Shown here: positions 35,921 through 50,423 of the stretch, in pieces | Numbering within the stretch: the first letter of the stretch is position 1 | Layout of the letters: each line of letters opens with the position of its first letter | Assembly: GCA_028554795.2 (NCBI GenBank) | Contig: CM068835.1 | Coordinates: 56,783,219-56,847,218, forward strand | Source of the DNA: Sinohyriopsis cumingii | Lineage: Eukaryota; Mollusca; Bivalvia; Unionida; Unionidae | Length of the DNA: 64,000 bases | Direction: 5' to 3' | Notes under the pieces: generated by a model | Databases searched by the model: none | Seen by the model: the letters and a program-made list of their open reading frames with translations, nothing else | What the model was told of the DNA's origin: nothing | Program-made: the position numbers and the translations under genes

Positions 35921-36337
35921 GAGGTTGTGGCAGAGAACTCCAAACGCACTGACGATGAGTGAGTTACTTGGTCTCAACAGTCATGCAATGGCTAGTTTAA
36001 CCACCAAAGGAAATCGAGGTCAAAAACGATATAGACGAACTTGAAAAGACCATACAGAAGTAGAATGCAATCAGCTGAAAACGGAGCTAGTTGGGATGGA
36101 GGGCGAGCTTTCCTGAATAAATGATTCTAGCCGAAGATGGGTGGGGAATTAATCAAATACCTTTCCACAAACGTAACTTCCAGATTATTCACGAGAAACG
36201 GCAGGCCATCCGTGGCTATCGGCGATGATAAAAATGATCATTCACCTCGGTCGGGACAGGTGAGTAGGCTACTTGGAGTCTATGAAACAAAAATTGTATT
36301 AGCTATAGATGGTTTTAAAATCTTGTAAATTATGGGA

Positions 36338-36640
36338 TTAGTCATTAAAGTATATGGAGACATAAGATCTAATTAATGGACTGACAAAGTTCATTATTTC
36401 AAATCTCTGTGTTTTCATGCGTTTAGATACTTGCTGACGGATTTGTCCAACATTTTTCTTTATACAAGTTATCAAATAAATAGCATCAGATGTTGCACAG
36501 TTAGCATTATATCGTATCTTGAATGTTTGCTTGCTATTGATGTAGCTGAACAAGTATTTCCTTTAATGAATGAACAATGCGAACATTTGGGTATATTATA
36601 TTTAGATGATGAACCAATTATTTTGACCATTTAACTCGTT
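36338..36640 (-). mobile_element. Penelope-like element, GIY-YIG endonuclease remnant
   Basis: The minus strand encodes QTFKIRYNANCATSDAIYLI followed by TCIKKNVGQIRQQVSKRMK. This is the end of the linker and the start of the GIY-YIG nuclease of Penelope-like elements, where FKI..NCxSxNVIYLI.C is followed by YVGQT. A Cys-rich block (PKCSHCSFIKGN) lies just upstream in another frame, so there is at least one frameshift. The RT domain is absent, so only the C-terminal end of the element remains. Confidence 0.75.
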
Positions 36641-36649
36641 TAGTATTGA

Positions 36650-39155
36650 AATGAACTAAAATTGTGAAATCTGATTGAATAACCAACATTCCCTACTATC
36701 CAGTTATATTCTGTTATACTTAATAAACATACTTATATTTCACATTTTTATGTCGGCTCTTATTGTTTTGTATGTTTATGTACGTGTGTAACGTTCTTCC
36801 ATTCAGTCCTTTCTCAACGCTTGCTTATGGAATATGAATGCACTTACAACGCAACGTCTATAAGAGTTACTTATCCCTTTTTGTAATATTTGTACTTTAA
36901 CTTCTGATCCCATCATACCCTTGTATATGCGATTATAAAACTTTTTTAACCACAAAATAAGAACTTTACTGTCTTATACCAAACAGTGCAGTCCCTTCAT
37001 GTGCAAAATCTTTGTTCAAAAATACATTTCAAACAAAATCATGCTGTAAATAATGTTATGCAAGAAACAAATCAAATTGCTCCCTTGTAATATATCTCAT
37101 GCATATTAACCTTATTTAAAACTTTGTTACGTGCCTTTACTCCTTGTTACATGTTGTTACTTTTTGTTACATGCCATTACTATTGCGTCCACTCTTCGGT
37201 ACTTTTCTAAAGTACCAGTTTATTTTTTATTGGTGTATACCTGTCTGTTTTGCAACAGTCCAAACTGATAAAGCGCAACAGAAAGAGCCTTCAGTTGTCT
37301 GTGGAACTAGCATATGTGACTAGAATTGCATCACATCTTGTCAATACAAACGTATCTATATGCAACATGTAGATGGTACATGATTTTTGTTTGAGTGTTC
37401 ACCGCAAAACACTACAGAATGAATTTATTTGTAAACTAAGTATTTGATGATACATGTAAACTTTAACGACATTAAAAGAAGAGTGTACATGAAACCGTTA
37501 TTCGAATTCGTCCATATTGGTTTGCCTATGTCTAATATCAAACCATGACAGGTGATATAATGCTACGGCCGGTCGAGTAGATACCCTGCTCTTTGGCACA
37601 CCAATGCAATCTATTTAACTTCGTGTGGGCACGATTAGTACCCGCACCACCCTGGTCGCCTCTCAACACCCGAAGCTACCACATCTACGTCTTCGAAATC
37701 AAAATATAATCTATACCTTTAACAACAACACAATTTCATTATGCCATACATGGTATATGGCTTTAAAAAGAATAAATATTTGTATTCACAGACCAAATGG
37801 TGAATATGTGTAATTCCATAAAATTGATCTGTACACAAACCTGGTACATGAATCAGTTGACGACGCCTTTTTCTCAATATATTACTAAATATAAATACCT
37901 TAATAAAGCAACAACATTTTAAGCTGCGAATGAACTTTTCCGCTGAGTTTGTGGCATGACTATTTTATGATACGGCATGGATCTCAATAATGTTTCATCC
38001 TAAAATATCTATAGATGTTAACAAGTGAAAGTCTGGATAATGAAATAGGTCACTGACTTAAATTAGCCTTTTATGTGACCTTGACAGTGAGTTCAGGGAT
38101 TATGAATGAATTCATAAAACACTCTCAAGATGTAAAACATGCTTATGTTTGATTAAAATATTTTTTATGGGACCAATGCTAATGTTATGTATATTTATTT
38201 TATATTGCGTACTCAACTTTTGGCTATGATTGTAAGTTGTAAACCTAAGTATTACATAACTAATTTTTGTCCGTGATTGTAAGATGCCAATAGAACATTT
38301 CCTAGCATTTGAGCTTAGGATCAGTCTTGTTTACAGTTAGACTTACCTTTTCTATTGGAAATCTTTGTATTTTACTACGTTTATAGGTCAAGTAAATAGG
38401 GAGACGGTAATCAACTAATTCATTCCTGATTAAGATCAGTTTCTCAGATATAATTCGAGAGGAATTATTTATTTCAACTATTTAATGGAATTACTAAAAT
38501 GTTCATTGCCTTTTGGATTTTTGATACAACATTAGGATTATTGTGAACTCATTAAAAGACATTCTGGACTGTATAACTATTTTACATCAGGACATTCAAG
38601 ACATTTGGAGTTCGTTTAGAACATTCTATATTTTTGGAGCATTCAATATTGTTGGAGTTGTGATATAATATTTATGATTATTTGTGATTTAATTGGTATT
38701 ATAGAGAGATAAATTACTTGTTGAATTTAATTAAAATGTTGGTTTTACTTCTTTCTGTTACATCTGTTAAGACCTAGAGTTGTAACAATATCCGTACATG
38801 GACAGAGGTTATTATTTATATTTTCCGTTACCGTGACAGCAACTTTGAAGCGGGCTGAGGGGGGTGGCGGGGCTGAAAATGATATATGATGGTTAAAGTT
38901 CCAGAGGTTCAATAAGTTACATTCCGTGGCAGCTAGAATGATTTCGACCTTTTCCGCTAAAGCTAGAAAAATGTCCGCAGTAAAAATATGGATATATTTT
39001 AATATAAGTCTAAAGGTCCATGATGGTTGTTACATCATAATAACGGTATGGACGTCACAAAGCGATGCCATAACAAAACGCGATGTAAGCAAAATGTCAT
39101 GCTATTAAAAGGGAATGATGCCTGTTGATTGCTGATGCAATATAACACCTATCAT
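36650..39155. other. No gene recognised
   Basis: AT-rich sequence. A few TTGTTACATG-like short repeats lie near 37130-37180. Confidence 0.5.
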
Positions 39156-40043
39156 TTTATATAGTGGTCTAAGGTTGACATTGCCCGGGGTGGGAGTGGG
39201 AGACAAGCGCCCCAATCCTCCAAATAATGCCAATACGGCTTGCGTCTCTGACTGCCTCTGTCAACTAAAATCCAGCTCCTGGCCTTCGCGAGTGGCTTAG
39301 ATTTGAAGCCGGGCAGACCATGTTTTCTACTAACAGGAGAAGGGGTGAAGGCGGCCCACTGGCGCCTTAAAACCAGTTGCTTCGGGTAGATGAGACTCGT
39401 AAACCTTGGATGGTAGCTCATCTAGGAGAAGGAAAACTCCGATTCCAAACCTCTGCTGCCTTGTGGCTATACCCACTGATGGGAAAGGCTAAGGGAGTAA
39501 ACCCCGACAGAAAATCCGGAGATGGAGTCCCTAAGGCGGTCTGACATTGACTTCAATGTCATTCCGGCAACTCCTGCGACGCCGTTGGTGCCAAGCTGTA
39601 TCGGCATTCGTCGTTCCCTTGGGCACACCAGCTGCGTGGAGAGGGGGGATCTGCTGCATGGACAACAGCTGATTCTCCATACCACCCTGCCCAGGCTTCA
39701 TAGCTCCACTGGAGAGGACACTCCAGCGTCGTCGTACGGCGTCGGCACAACACGAGAAGTAGCAGTTTACTGGTTCTAAGTCAAAGCTCGATTGGCGTAG
39801 AGCTTGGCGCCAGGGGTTACTTCTGACTGTGGGAGAGATCACCAGGTCTCACTGGACAGCTACCGCCCGCCTCAAGCTGGGCAGCCCCCAGTCAGTAAGG
39901 TACTGCCCGCCATGGCCTGCCTGCTTCACTGGGTGCGTGGAGCTTAGAGAACCATCTCGACAAGTGGGCCACAAAACTCCGCACCAGGAAAGACTAAAAG
40001 AAGAAATAAGAAGACTCCAACTCTTCGTTTTGCAACTTCCAAA

Positions 40044-40883
40044 TTGACCGCTGACCTACAGCAGATCGACGATGCACGGAAGACTGCCGTCATTGACAGA
40101 GAACTCTCCCGACTGAACATCGACATTGCCTGCCTCCAGAAGACCCGACTGGCTGACAGCGGTGCCATCAGGGAAGCCAATTACACGTTCTTTTGGCAGG
40201 GGAAGTCCTCGGATGAACCTAGGCAGCATGGTGTAGGCTTTGCCGTAAAGAAAACGCTAATCGCCTTCATTGAACCTCCATCATCAGGTACTGAGAGAAT
40301 CCTTGCCCTCCGGCTGTCAACATCCTTAGGCCCGGTCAACATCTTCAGCGTGTACGCCCCAACCCTCTGCTCCACCTACGAGGAGAAAGACAAGTTTTAT
40401 GAGGCTCTGGATCAGGCAATATCCAGTATCCCCAACAATGAAAGCCTTTACTTACTAGGAGACTTCAATGCTAGAGTGGTAGCTGACCATGAGGCCTGGT
40501 CCACCTGTCTCGGCTTTTACGGAAGGGGCAAGATCAACGAGATTGGTCAGCGACTGCTGGAGATGTGCTGCTCCCACAGTCTATGTGTGACCAACACTTT
40601 CTTCAAATGCAAGGAGATCCACCAGGTGTCGTGGAGACACCCACGTTCACGCCACTGGCACCAGCTAGACCTCGTCATCACCAGGCTTGCAGAACTGGCC
40701 AGTGTCCTCCTCACCCGCAGCTACCACAGTGCCGATTGTGACACGGACCATTCCCTCGTGGTCAGCAAGGTGCGAATATTACCCAAGAAGCTGCACCACG
40801 CCAAGAAGAAGGGTCACCCACGCATCAACACCTGCTGTACAAGCAACCCAGAGAAAAAACACAGCAGTTCATCAGCAAACTGA
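40044..40883 (+). pseudogene. LINE AP-type endonuclease region
   Basis: A 279-codon frame with the family landmarks in order: LNIDIACLQKTRLADSG, HGVGFAVKK, SVYAPTL, LYLLGDFNARV, SWRHPRSRHWHQLDLVITR and SADCDTDHSLV. The domain nicks target DNA to prime reverse transcription. The usual LQETRL reads LQKTRL, so the metal-binding Glu is Lys and the enzyme is probably inactive. The real domain starts slightly upstream (LRFATS), where several residues including WNVRT are missing. The frame ends before the natural linker. Confidence 0.9.
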
Positions 40884-40900
40884 AGGAAGCCCTCACCAAA

Positions 40901-41703
40901 GTGACACCTGATTACACCATTGATTCCAAGTGGTCCCATATCCGTGACTCTGTGTACAATTCAGCCATCACAGCTTACGGGAAGAGGGAGCGAAAGAATT
41001 TCGACTGGTATGAGGCAAACTGGGAGGAGATGGAGCCCGTGACTGAGGCAAAGAGGAAAGCCCTCCTGGCATACAAGGCTGCACCTAGCCCCAGAACACT
41101 ACAAGCCCTCAGGATTGCAAGGAACAACGCCCAGATAACTGCCCGCCGCTGTGCCAACACCTACTGGCTGAACCTTTGCAACAGTATACAGACAGCTGAT
41201 GACACCGGGGATACAAGAGGAATGTATGAGGGTATCAAAAAGGCGACAGGCCCCCACAGCTACAAGACCGCCCCCCTCAAGTCCAAGATGGGCGAAGTCA
41301 TCACAGACCAGGGGAAACAACTTCAGCGATGCGATGGGTTGAGCACTATCTCGAGCTATATGCAACCCAAAACAATGTCACTGGAACTGCACTGGACGCC
41401 ATTCCAGACCTGCCTGTCATGGAGGAGCTAGACACACACCCCACCCTGGAAGAGCTCGGAAAAGGCATCGATTGGCTTGCCTGTGGGAAGGCTCCTGGAA
41501 GCGACGGCATTCCGCCTGAAGTCCGCAAGAGCGGAAAACCAGCACTGCTCCAACCCCTACACGCACTCCTCTGCCTTTGCTGGGAACAGGGATACATCCC
41601 ACAGGACATGCGTGACGCCAACATCGTCACTTTGTACAAAAACAAAGGAGACCGTAGCGACTGCAACAACTATCGGGGCATCTCCCTCCTCAGCATCGTT
41701 TGA
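40901..41703 (+). pseudogene. LINE linker and RT N-terminal region
   Basis: Two overlapping frames cover the linker: 40901-41431, with ITARRCANTYWLNLCNSIQT, and 41329-41703, with WLACGKAPGSDGIPPEV, DMRDANIVTLYKNKGDRSDC and NNYRGISLLSIV. The first loses frame near 41335, where the natural QRWVEHYLELYA block continues in the second. The second ends at a TGA that most likely replaced a Gly codon. Confidence 0.88.
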
Positions 41704-43103
41704 AAGGCTTTCGCCCGTGTTGCCTTGGCGCGCTTGCAAATCCTAGCCTTACGCGTCTACCCCCAGGGTCCCAGTGTGGATTTCGAGCCGGCAGGTCAAC
41801 TGTAGACATGATCTTCTCACTACGTCAGCTGCAGGAGAAGTGTCGCGAGCAGCAGATGCCCCTCTACATTGCCTTCATAGACCTGACGAAGGCGTTTGAC
41901 CTGGTTAGTCGGAGTGGACTCTTCAGACTCCTGCAGAAGATCGGCTGCCCCCCACGTCTGCTTGCTGTCATCATGTCGTTCCATGAGAACATGCACAGCA
42001 CAGTGTGCTTCAATGGCGCAACATCTGAAGCATTCACAGTCATCAGCGGAGTCAAACAAGGCTGTGTCCTTACGCCGACGCTCTTTGCCATCTTCTTCTC
42101 CATGCTTCTCCAGTACGCATTCAAGGACTGCAGCGAGGGAGTGTACATCCATACCAGGGCTGACGGCAAGCTGTTCAACATCGCCCGTCTCCGTGCTAAG
42201 ACTAAAGTCACAGAGGTACTCATCCGTGAATTGCTCTTCGCCGACGATGCAGCCTTGACATCACACACGGAAGATGGACTGAAGCAGCTGGCATGCAGAC
42301 TCTCCCATGCTTGTAAGGAATTTGGACTGACCATCAGTTTGACGAAAACGAACGTCATGGCGCAGGACGCAGACTCCCCTCCCTCTGTCACCATCGATGG
42401 GTACAACTTGGAAGTTGTCGAGACCTTCACATACCTCGGGTCTAACATCTCCAGCTCACTCTCCATTAATTCTGAGGTGAACGGCATGATTGCCAAGGCA
42501 TCAGCAGTGATGGCCAGACTTAACCAGAGAGTCTGGAACAACCCCAACCTCACAGAGAAGACCAAACTGCGTGTCTACCAAGCCTGCGTATTCAGCTCAC
42601 TTCTCTACAGCAGCGAAACATGGACCACCTATGCAAGACACGAGAGGAAACTCAACAGCTTCCACCTGAGATGTCTGCGGCGCATTCTGCACATCCAGTG
42701 GCAGGACAAAGTACCCAACACAGAGGTTCTAGAACGCGCCAACATGAACAGCATGTTCTCCATTCTCAGCGAGAGGCGCCTTCGCTGGCTTGGCCATGTG
42801 AAAAGAATGGACGCAGATCGCATTCCCAAGAACCTGTTATATGGGGAGTTAGCAGAAGGTGCACGACCAACTGGACGACCGCATCTGCGCTACAAAGATG
42901 TTTGCAAGAAGGATATGAAGACGGCAAACACCAATGTCAACGACTGGGAGAGCTGTGCAAACAACCGTTCCAGCTGGCGCCTAGCTGTCAGGCAGGGAGT
43001 TCAAAACGCAGAGGAAGAGAGAAGAATAAAACAAGCTGAAAAGAGAGCTAGAAAGAAGGATAGACAAAAGCTTACTTTGGAGATACGCCATCGTCTCCCG
43101 TAG
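41700..43103 (+). pseudogene. LINE reverse transcriptase core and C-terminal region
   Basis: A long frame of about 467 codons. After about 20 out-of-frame codons it enters the RT at QCGFRAGRSTVDMIFSLRQL and continues through AFIDLTKAFDLVSR (first catalytic Asp), SGVKQGCVLTPTLFAIFF and LLFADDAALTSH (catalytic Asp pair) to a long C-terminal region with KRMDADRIPKNLLYGEL and GRPHLRYKDVCKKDMK. All RT catalytic residues are present. The end is natural, with a Lys/Arg-rich tail. Confidence 0.9.
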
Positions 43104-43114
43104 ACGAACGGATG

Positions 43115-45060
43115 CCAAGATTTTACATAAATTTGTTCTTCACGCATCTAACTGGTGTTCGTCCGCCAAAAGCGTATAGGATGCCTCGGATACTGAGACT
43201 TTTCCTGAGAGTCGAAGCATTTGTTAGCAACAATTTCTCTTCATGTGACCGTCGCCTTGACGCTGGGTCATGCCAATCATAACACCTAGTGGCAACAAAA
43301 TTCGATCTCGGAAATACTTCTAAGAGTAATACAGCGTACACACAAATGGAATCGCCGGAAAATAGCTGACAAAACTATCATACGCCAAAGTACACTAGGG
43401 AAATTAATCCATATAAAAAGCATTTTAATATCTTTATGGAATTGTTTGAGCATGTGCAACGAAAATACTCTATAAAACTTATGCTTGAAAAATAACACTG
43501 GAAATGTTTCGGTTAAAATAAATCGTCTCAGTCGAGTTGCAGTAGAAATTGTGTGAAATGTTCACATATGTCATTTGGTGTATAAGGGACGTGTACATGC
43601 ATTGGCGGCTACTAAATCAATTTGATTATATTCTGATAACTGTGGGAACGCCTCGAGAGCTTTCCGATTGCCCATGGTAAGTAACACAGTCTATATATGA
43701 TGCAAGACTGATATATCGGTGGTTCAAACGTTATGCTCCGTATAAATACACGTCATAGATTTATATTCTCTTTTCATTACCCGGTCAAACAGATTCAGGG
43801 ATCGTGCCTATTGCACGCAACACGCTGTCTAGTCATGGTCATACTTATGCAAAATGTTCATTTAAAATATCTTGAGTGGTTCAAACGTTACACTACATGA
43901 CATTTTGCCCACATATATATCATGTCTAGACGGTGTGTCAAGTATCTATGCCAGTTTCTCGTGTCATGAAATTTCCACAAGAATTCAAGGCTGATTGACA
44001 ATTGTTATGTTACTCTTCGAGTTTCTAAGATGGGTACATCATTATGGTATTCAGTAACGTCATCGTCATAAACAAAGCGTTGTATAACATAGAATCTAAT
44101 TTTTTGTATATAAAAAACATATTTTGTCATTATTAACCTATATACATTTATACAGAAACACAATTATCTATAACCCGCTATGCTATGTCACTTGGATACG
44201 GGCACTTAAACTCAGTAGTTTCATGTGCTACAATGAGATAGTGATTGAAATATAGCGCTTAAATTCTATATCTATCACAATGGTGAATTCGAATCAAGTA
44301 AAACATATTGCGATACACTTAACAACGTAAGTTGCTAGTGTACTTGACAAGAAGAAACACTAAACAAGAAACATTACTTAAAATGTGTGCAAGCGAATAA
44401 ATATGGCTCACAACCACAAAATCTTGTCGGATCCAATTAGTAATCTTTACAAATTAAATTACAGAATCAAAAATTAATTTTAAAACTTTGCTCACTAGTT
44501 CTTCGATTATCTGTACTAGTATCGATGCCAATTCCAAACTCGTCCCACAGAAGAATCGCTTTGTATGTAAAGATCCACAAGGAAGCAACTAAATAATATG
44601 GCTGTCATCTTAAGATATTATACTTACCGAACCAGGAACACTTCTTGAACTTAATTGTGTGCTGAGGAAACTTTTTTTTAACTCGTTCTGTGACTATTAC
44701 TCATGTGTCTTTCAGGATGTTCCGTGTAACATATGACCACTGAGTGCACGCACAGTCACCATTGCTCGGGTTAAGATGGAACATAAAAAGATTCATAGTT
44801 ACTTAATTTTAGAGACCCAAAGGAGATGTTCTCATTATAAAGACATCGACGAAAGCAAGGAAAATAATATAGGGAAGTTTCTTGTGATTGTCATGCAAAT
44901 CAACGTAGCAGGAATGCGACCTGGCTGTATAGCCTTTGCTATAAGCTTTCGAAATAAAACATGTATGATGATGAAACGGTCTTGAGGTGTGATATACCAT
45001 TATAGGCCCATGTCATAGACATAAGATGAAGTCAATATGAAGTTTTAGCAACCAGTTGAC
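43115..45060. other. No gene recognised
   Basis: AT-rich sequence downstream of the LINE. Nothing recognisable. Confidence 0.5.
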
Positions 45061-45090
45061 CTACTATTGGCAGACTTAATTATATATATA

Positions 45091-45094
<4 letters not shown>

Positions 45095-45184
<90 letters not shown>
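45095..45184. repeat. Compound (CT)n(AT)n microsatellite
   Basis: About 42 bases of CT followed directly by about 48 bases of TA. Confidence 0.97.
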
Positions 45185-45186
<2 letters not shown>

Positions 45187-45284
45187 AGACGGAACCCAGA
45201 CGGAACGGAAAGTGCTATCACTGGATTCTATAGAAGAATGATTGATACTAGTAGGTAGAATTAGTATTTAATACAAGTAATACT

Positions 45285-45440
45285 AATTCGTGCTCTACGG
45301 AGATTCGAACCCAGTTCCGCGGGTAAACAGCACTCATCGCCTTGCCTGCACACACGAACCCATATTCCCTCCCAGCACACATCACCAAAAAAGTTGCTAC
45401 TAATTCGGTATTATATGCGCTTGTGTGTAGCAGACACTCT
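45285..45440 (-). mobile_element. Possible tRNA-derived SINE
   Basis: On the minus strand, GGTTCGAATCT (plus 45301-45311) is a perfect box B. It is preceded at suitable distance by a GGCAAGGCGATGAGTG segment that could be a degraded box A. Flanking TACTAATTCG copies at about 45280 and 45400 could be a target duplication. The tRNA cloverleaf cannot be completed, so I do not call a tRNA gene. Confidence 0.4.
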
Positions 45441-45449
45441 CGCACGACG

Positions 45450-47230
45450 ACTTAGAAATTATTTCTCATTTATTTACAGTCATTCCGGATTCCAATGAAA
45501 GAAATCAAGGTATATAGAATTAATTATAGACAATTATAAATATACAATAGACAGAACGGAAAGTGTTATATTTGTATCTGACAGCGACGCCTCAAAATTA
45601 ATCGACTTGTATCTCGGGAAAACCGTCAAAATCTGTAACATAAGATGATTGCTAAAAAAGATCTTATGGATTGTATTGACTTAATTTACGGTACGTTCTT
45701 CATTACATAAAATTTTAGATGTTTCGCTGTATCATAAGGGTCACAGTTGGGATTCGTCAATAGTTGACCGACAGTATAATAAGTCTCTCCCACAATATCT
45801 TGCTATAGAGTACAAAATATAAATATGCACTACACCAGGAAGTTGACATAAAAGTGGAATATTAAAGTAAATTCCCTTCTCAACGGGCAATCCTTTGGTT
45901 GTCTATAAGTAGCGTAAATTAACCAAAGTATCACATGGTGAGCATTCAAGTGTCTATAATGGGTTATCAAGGATATGATTTCATGATAGCTAGTGAAATT
46001 GACAGGATGACAAGGGAACACTATATTCGACTGAAAATAGAGTAAAAATACAGATGATTTCAGAAACGAAACGTTTTGCCTATACATTTATTCATGATAA
46101 TGACCATATAGGACAAAACATGTAAACGATTATAAAGCCAAATAATAAGGCCCCAATTAATTATAGAATATACTATGGAAATCTGGATTATTTCTGAAAT
46201 GTCACCAGAAAATTGATTGAAACAAAAACGTCTCAGCAGATGATATATAGCGAAGACGGGTTATAAAAATTACATAATTGTTGACAATGCAAGAGGTGAA
46301 ACTTTTCAGAACTAAAATACATTTTTCTTTTGTTAAATAATACTTCCTCAGAGTCTAATCATTTTTACATGAAAGAGAGTGATATATTTGTCTTCGAGAT
46401 CTGTCCTTAAAAAAGCTTCAGTAACCTCAGAGGTTACCTTATATTGTCGCGTCGAGGTGAATCGAACGTCATATGCCCTCGCATAATGCGCTAGTACATC
46501 TTGATATATGCAGTTTGTTAGAACTAATCAGCAGAACAAAACAAAACTGATTATGATATACTGTCGCATCATGAGATGGCAGATCAGGGTCTGTATTGTT
46601 CATTCCTGGCTGTACGGTAGATGTATTTTTAGAGACCTTGTATAACATGTAATGACACTTCTTTGAAAGCGGCTTTACCCTTTGCTTATTTCACCACAAT
46701 GTCCAGCGATCGTAGGTTGACGTATGTCGCCCGGCCTTAGGTCCTGAAATTTCTCGCCTATATTGACACCTGAAAGTAAAGAGTAGTTAATATGAATGGT
46801 AAATTGTCAAAACTATAGTATGCATTACCGTGTGGAGAAAGGAATCTTCAAATAAGAAAACAATCGCATTTAAACATAGTCGAAATTAATATCGTCTGAG
46901 TAAGAAATAAACTTTGTCTTCGCTTTGTAAATGAAATAAAACATGTGATAGATAAAGATCCATTATAAGATATAGATAATACTGTGTTAATTGAAATACA
47001 CCTCAGTGTATAGTACACACAATAAGCTGATTATGACGGCGTTTTCTATCGTAATGTTTACTTGATTACTCAATCTGATAACAGTGCCTGTCAGAATCTT
47101 GGTGCAAAGTTACAGTGATTCTTTCTCCACTTTACTCTCACAACTCAAATTTCGGAGACATTTAGCAACGCAGGATTTACCTAAACAAGTAGGTAATTTA
47201 AATGTTATAAAATATCTAACTATATCCCAA
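45450..47230. other. No gene recognised
   Basis: AT-rich sequence. A tRNA-like GTTCGATTCA on the minus strand near 46460 is isolated. Confidence 0.5.
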
Positions 47231-47235
47231 AATAA

Positions 47236-47318
47236 CTAGTGCTACACTACTGTTACACTAGTGTTACACTACTGTTACACTAGTGTTACACTACTGTTAC
47301 ACTAGTGTTACACTACTT
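47236..47318 (+). repeat. Short tandem repeat of TGTTACACTA(C/G)
   Basis: A 12-base-scale unit in which ACTACTGTTACACTAGTGTT alternates, giving a 24-base higher-order period over about 80 bases. Confidence 0.93.
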
Positions 47319-47329
47319 TAACATCTGAG

Positions 47330-48892
<1,563 letters not shown>

Positions 48893-49025
48893 TTCCGCAA
48901 TTTTCCTTCTTTAATATCATAACGTTTTCCCAGTAAATCGAAATCATAAACTCAAAATAGCAAAACAATCTTCGAACCCAAATTTCAGTTTCACACCAAA
49001 AACAACAACCCAAACAAATTTCAGA

Positions 49026-49112
49026 CTTAGCTGTTCAATTTCTGACATGGAAATGTACTTTAGCTGTTCAATTTCAGACATGGAAATGTTCTTTAGCTGT
49101 TCAATTTCTGAC
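49026..49112 (+). repeat. 38 bp tandem repeat, about 2.5 copies
   Basis: TTAGCTGTTCAATTTC(T/A)GAC repeats three times, with ATGGAAATGT between copies. Confidence 0.92.
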
Positions 49113-49192
49113 CCGCTTGACCAGATTACTTATGACTAGCAAATAGTGACTGATTCAGAACCAAAAGTGTATTATCCTCAGCAAATTAAGGC

Positions 49193-49195
<3 letters not shown>

Positions 49196-49234
<39 letters not shown>

Positions 49235-49252
49235 GGTGGTGGTGGTGGTGGT
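49196..49252. repeat. (TTA)n(GTG)n microsatellite
   Basis: About 38 bases of ATT triplets followed by GGT triplets. Confidence 0.95.
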
Positions 49253-49254
49253 GT

Positions 49255-50420
49255 TCATGTATTGTTCGGTATGTGGTTTGAACCATGCATTGATTGCAAT
49301 AAGACGTCCATAAAGAATGAAAAATACACATTTTCATAACAGATATGTAATTCTCGTAACAGCACTGAGACTATTTTCGTACCTTAGAGAAAGAAATTTC
49401 AGCAGCAAAGAGGTCTGGCGGATGACTGTACAAATGGTGCACGGGGACATCTTTATCTACGCAGAGACGACTGCTGTAATTGCTTTGGGACTCCCAATGC
49501 CAGTGAGTGATAAATGTTCGTATACAATCTTGACCCTTTTCACGTTACGTTATCTGAAGACCAACTGGTAGCATGCTGAGAGATTTCTTATTTACTTTAT
49601 AGGGTGTTCGCAAGATGAAATACATTTTTTTAAACTCAAAAAAATACTATTATTAATTTTGTCGGTATATACATTTTGTTCTGTATGTGCCTAGTTTGCC
49701 TCATTATACTTTGTTGAAAATGGCTTGGTCTTGGTAGCATTATATGGAAGACACGTGCAGGCTGTTAACCATACAGATGAAATGGACAGAAAGTGTTTTG
49801 CTAGGGACATTAGTGAGAAGGGTCTATGTTGACTCTTTATATGGTCACCTTCGCTAGGGATTAGGAAAAGGTGATGTCCCCTTGGTACCCAGCCATGATT
49901 TGACACTTCAAGAGCTGCGGCCTGAAAATGTAAAACGCTTTTAGATATACAAAAAAATAAATATAAATTATAGTACTATAGTATTCATTTATATTCAGTC
50001 AAAAGGTCAATTGCATTTCTATATATAGATCGATGTCCGTCATTTGCACTCTATTTGTGCTGATGAAAAAGCATTATCTATCAGATTTGCAAAAAACAAT
50101 CCTTACTTGTATGAAAACATTTTTGTGAATGACATCATAACGATATCGGTAGAAGCCCTGAAAATGGATATATCAACTAGGTGCTATTTCTTTCAAATCA
50201 TAGTATTTACAAGGACTTCAGACACTTGGACAAGAAAATGTATTAATAAAGAAATTCGAAATAGATAGGTCAGTTATACCACGCCAATTTTGATCATGAA
50301 AAAAAATCTGAAATTGACATTATAAAATTGACGTTATGGCCAAAAATCCGTAAAACATGCAAAATGTCAATATTACAGTCATACTCAAGAATTAATGTAA
50401 TAACACAAAATGCATCATAT
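49255..50420. other. No gene recognised
   Basis: AT-rich sequence with chance open frames only. Confidence 0.5.
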
Positions 50421-50423
50421 TGC

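Larger units (their letters stand above)
39160..43110 (+). mobile_element. Nearly full-length endonuclease/RT LINE (type often annotated craniofacial development protein 2-like)
   Basis: A GC-rich island of about 4 kb in AT-rich DNA. It has a long leader (39160-40020), an AP-type endonuclease (from about 40000), a linker region, a reverse transcriptase with an intact FADD (42237-42248), and a C-terminal region with HERKLNSFHLRCLRRI and RRLRWLGHVKRMD. It ends at a TAG at 43101-43103. Inactivating changes seen are a deletion at the N-terminus of the endonuclease, where the WNVRT motif is lost, a frame change near 40880, a frame change near 41340-41430, a TGA in SIV*KAFARV at 41701, and another frame change just after it. 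The endonuclease also has Lys for the catalytic Glu. The low number of breaks suggests a fairly young insertion. A 5'-truncated sister copy lies at 178-700. Confidence 0.93.

Noticed and set aside
40687-42829. Numerous antisense and out-of-frame open frames in the GC-rich LINE
   Set aside because: They are shadows of the LINE frames caused by its higher GC content.
46430-46500. tRNA-like GTTCGATTCA on the minus strand
   Set aside because: Only a box B-like word is present. No box A at the right distance and no cloverleaf.
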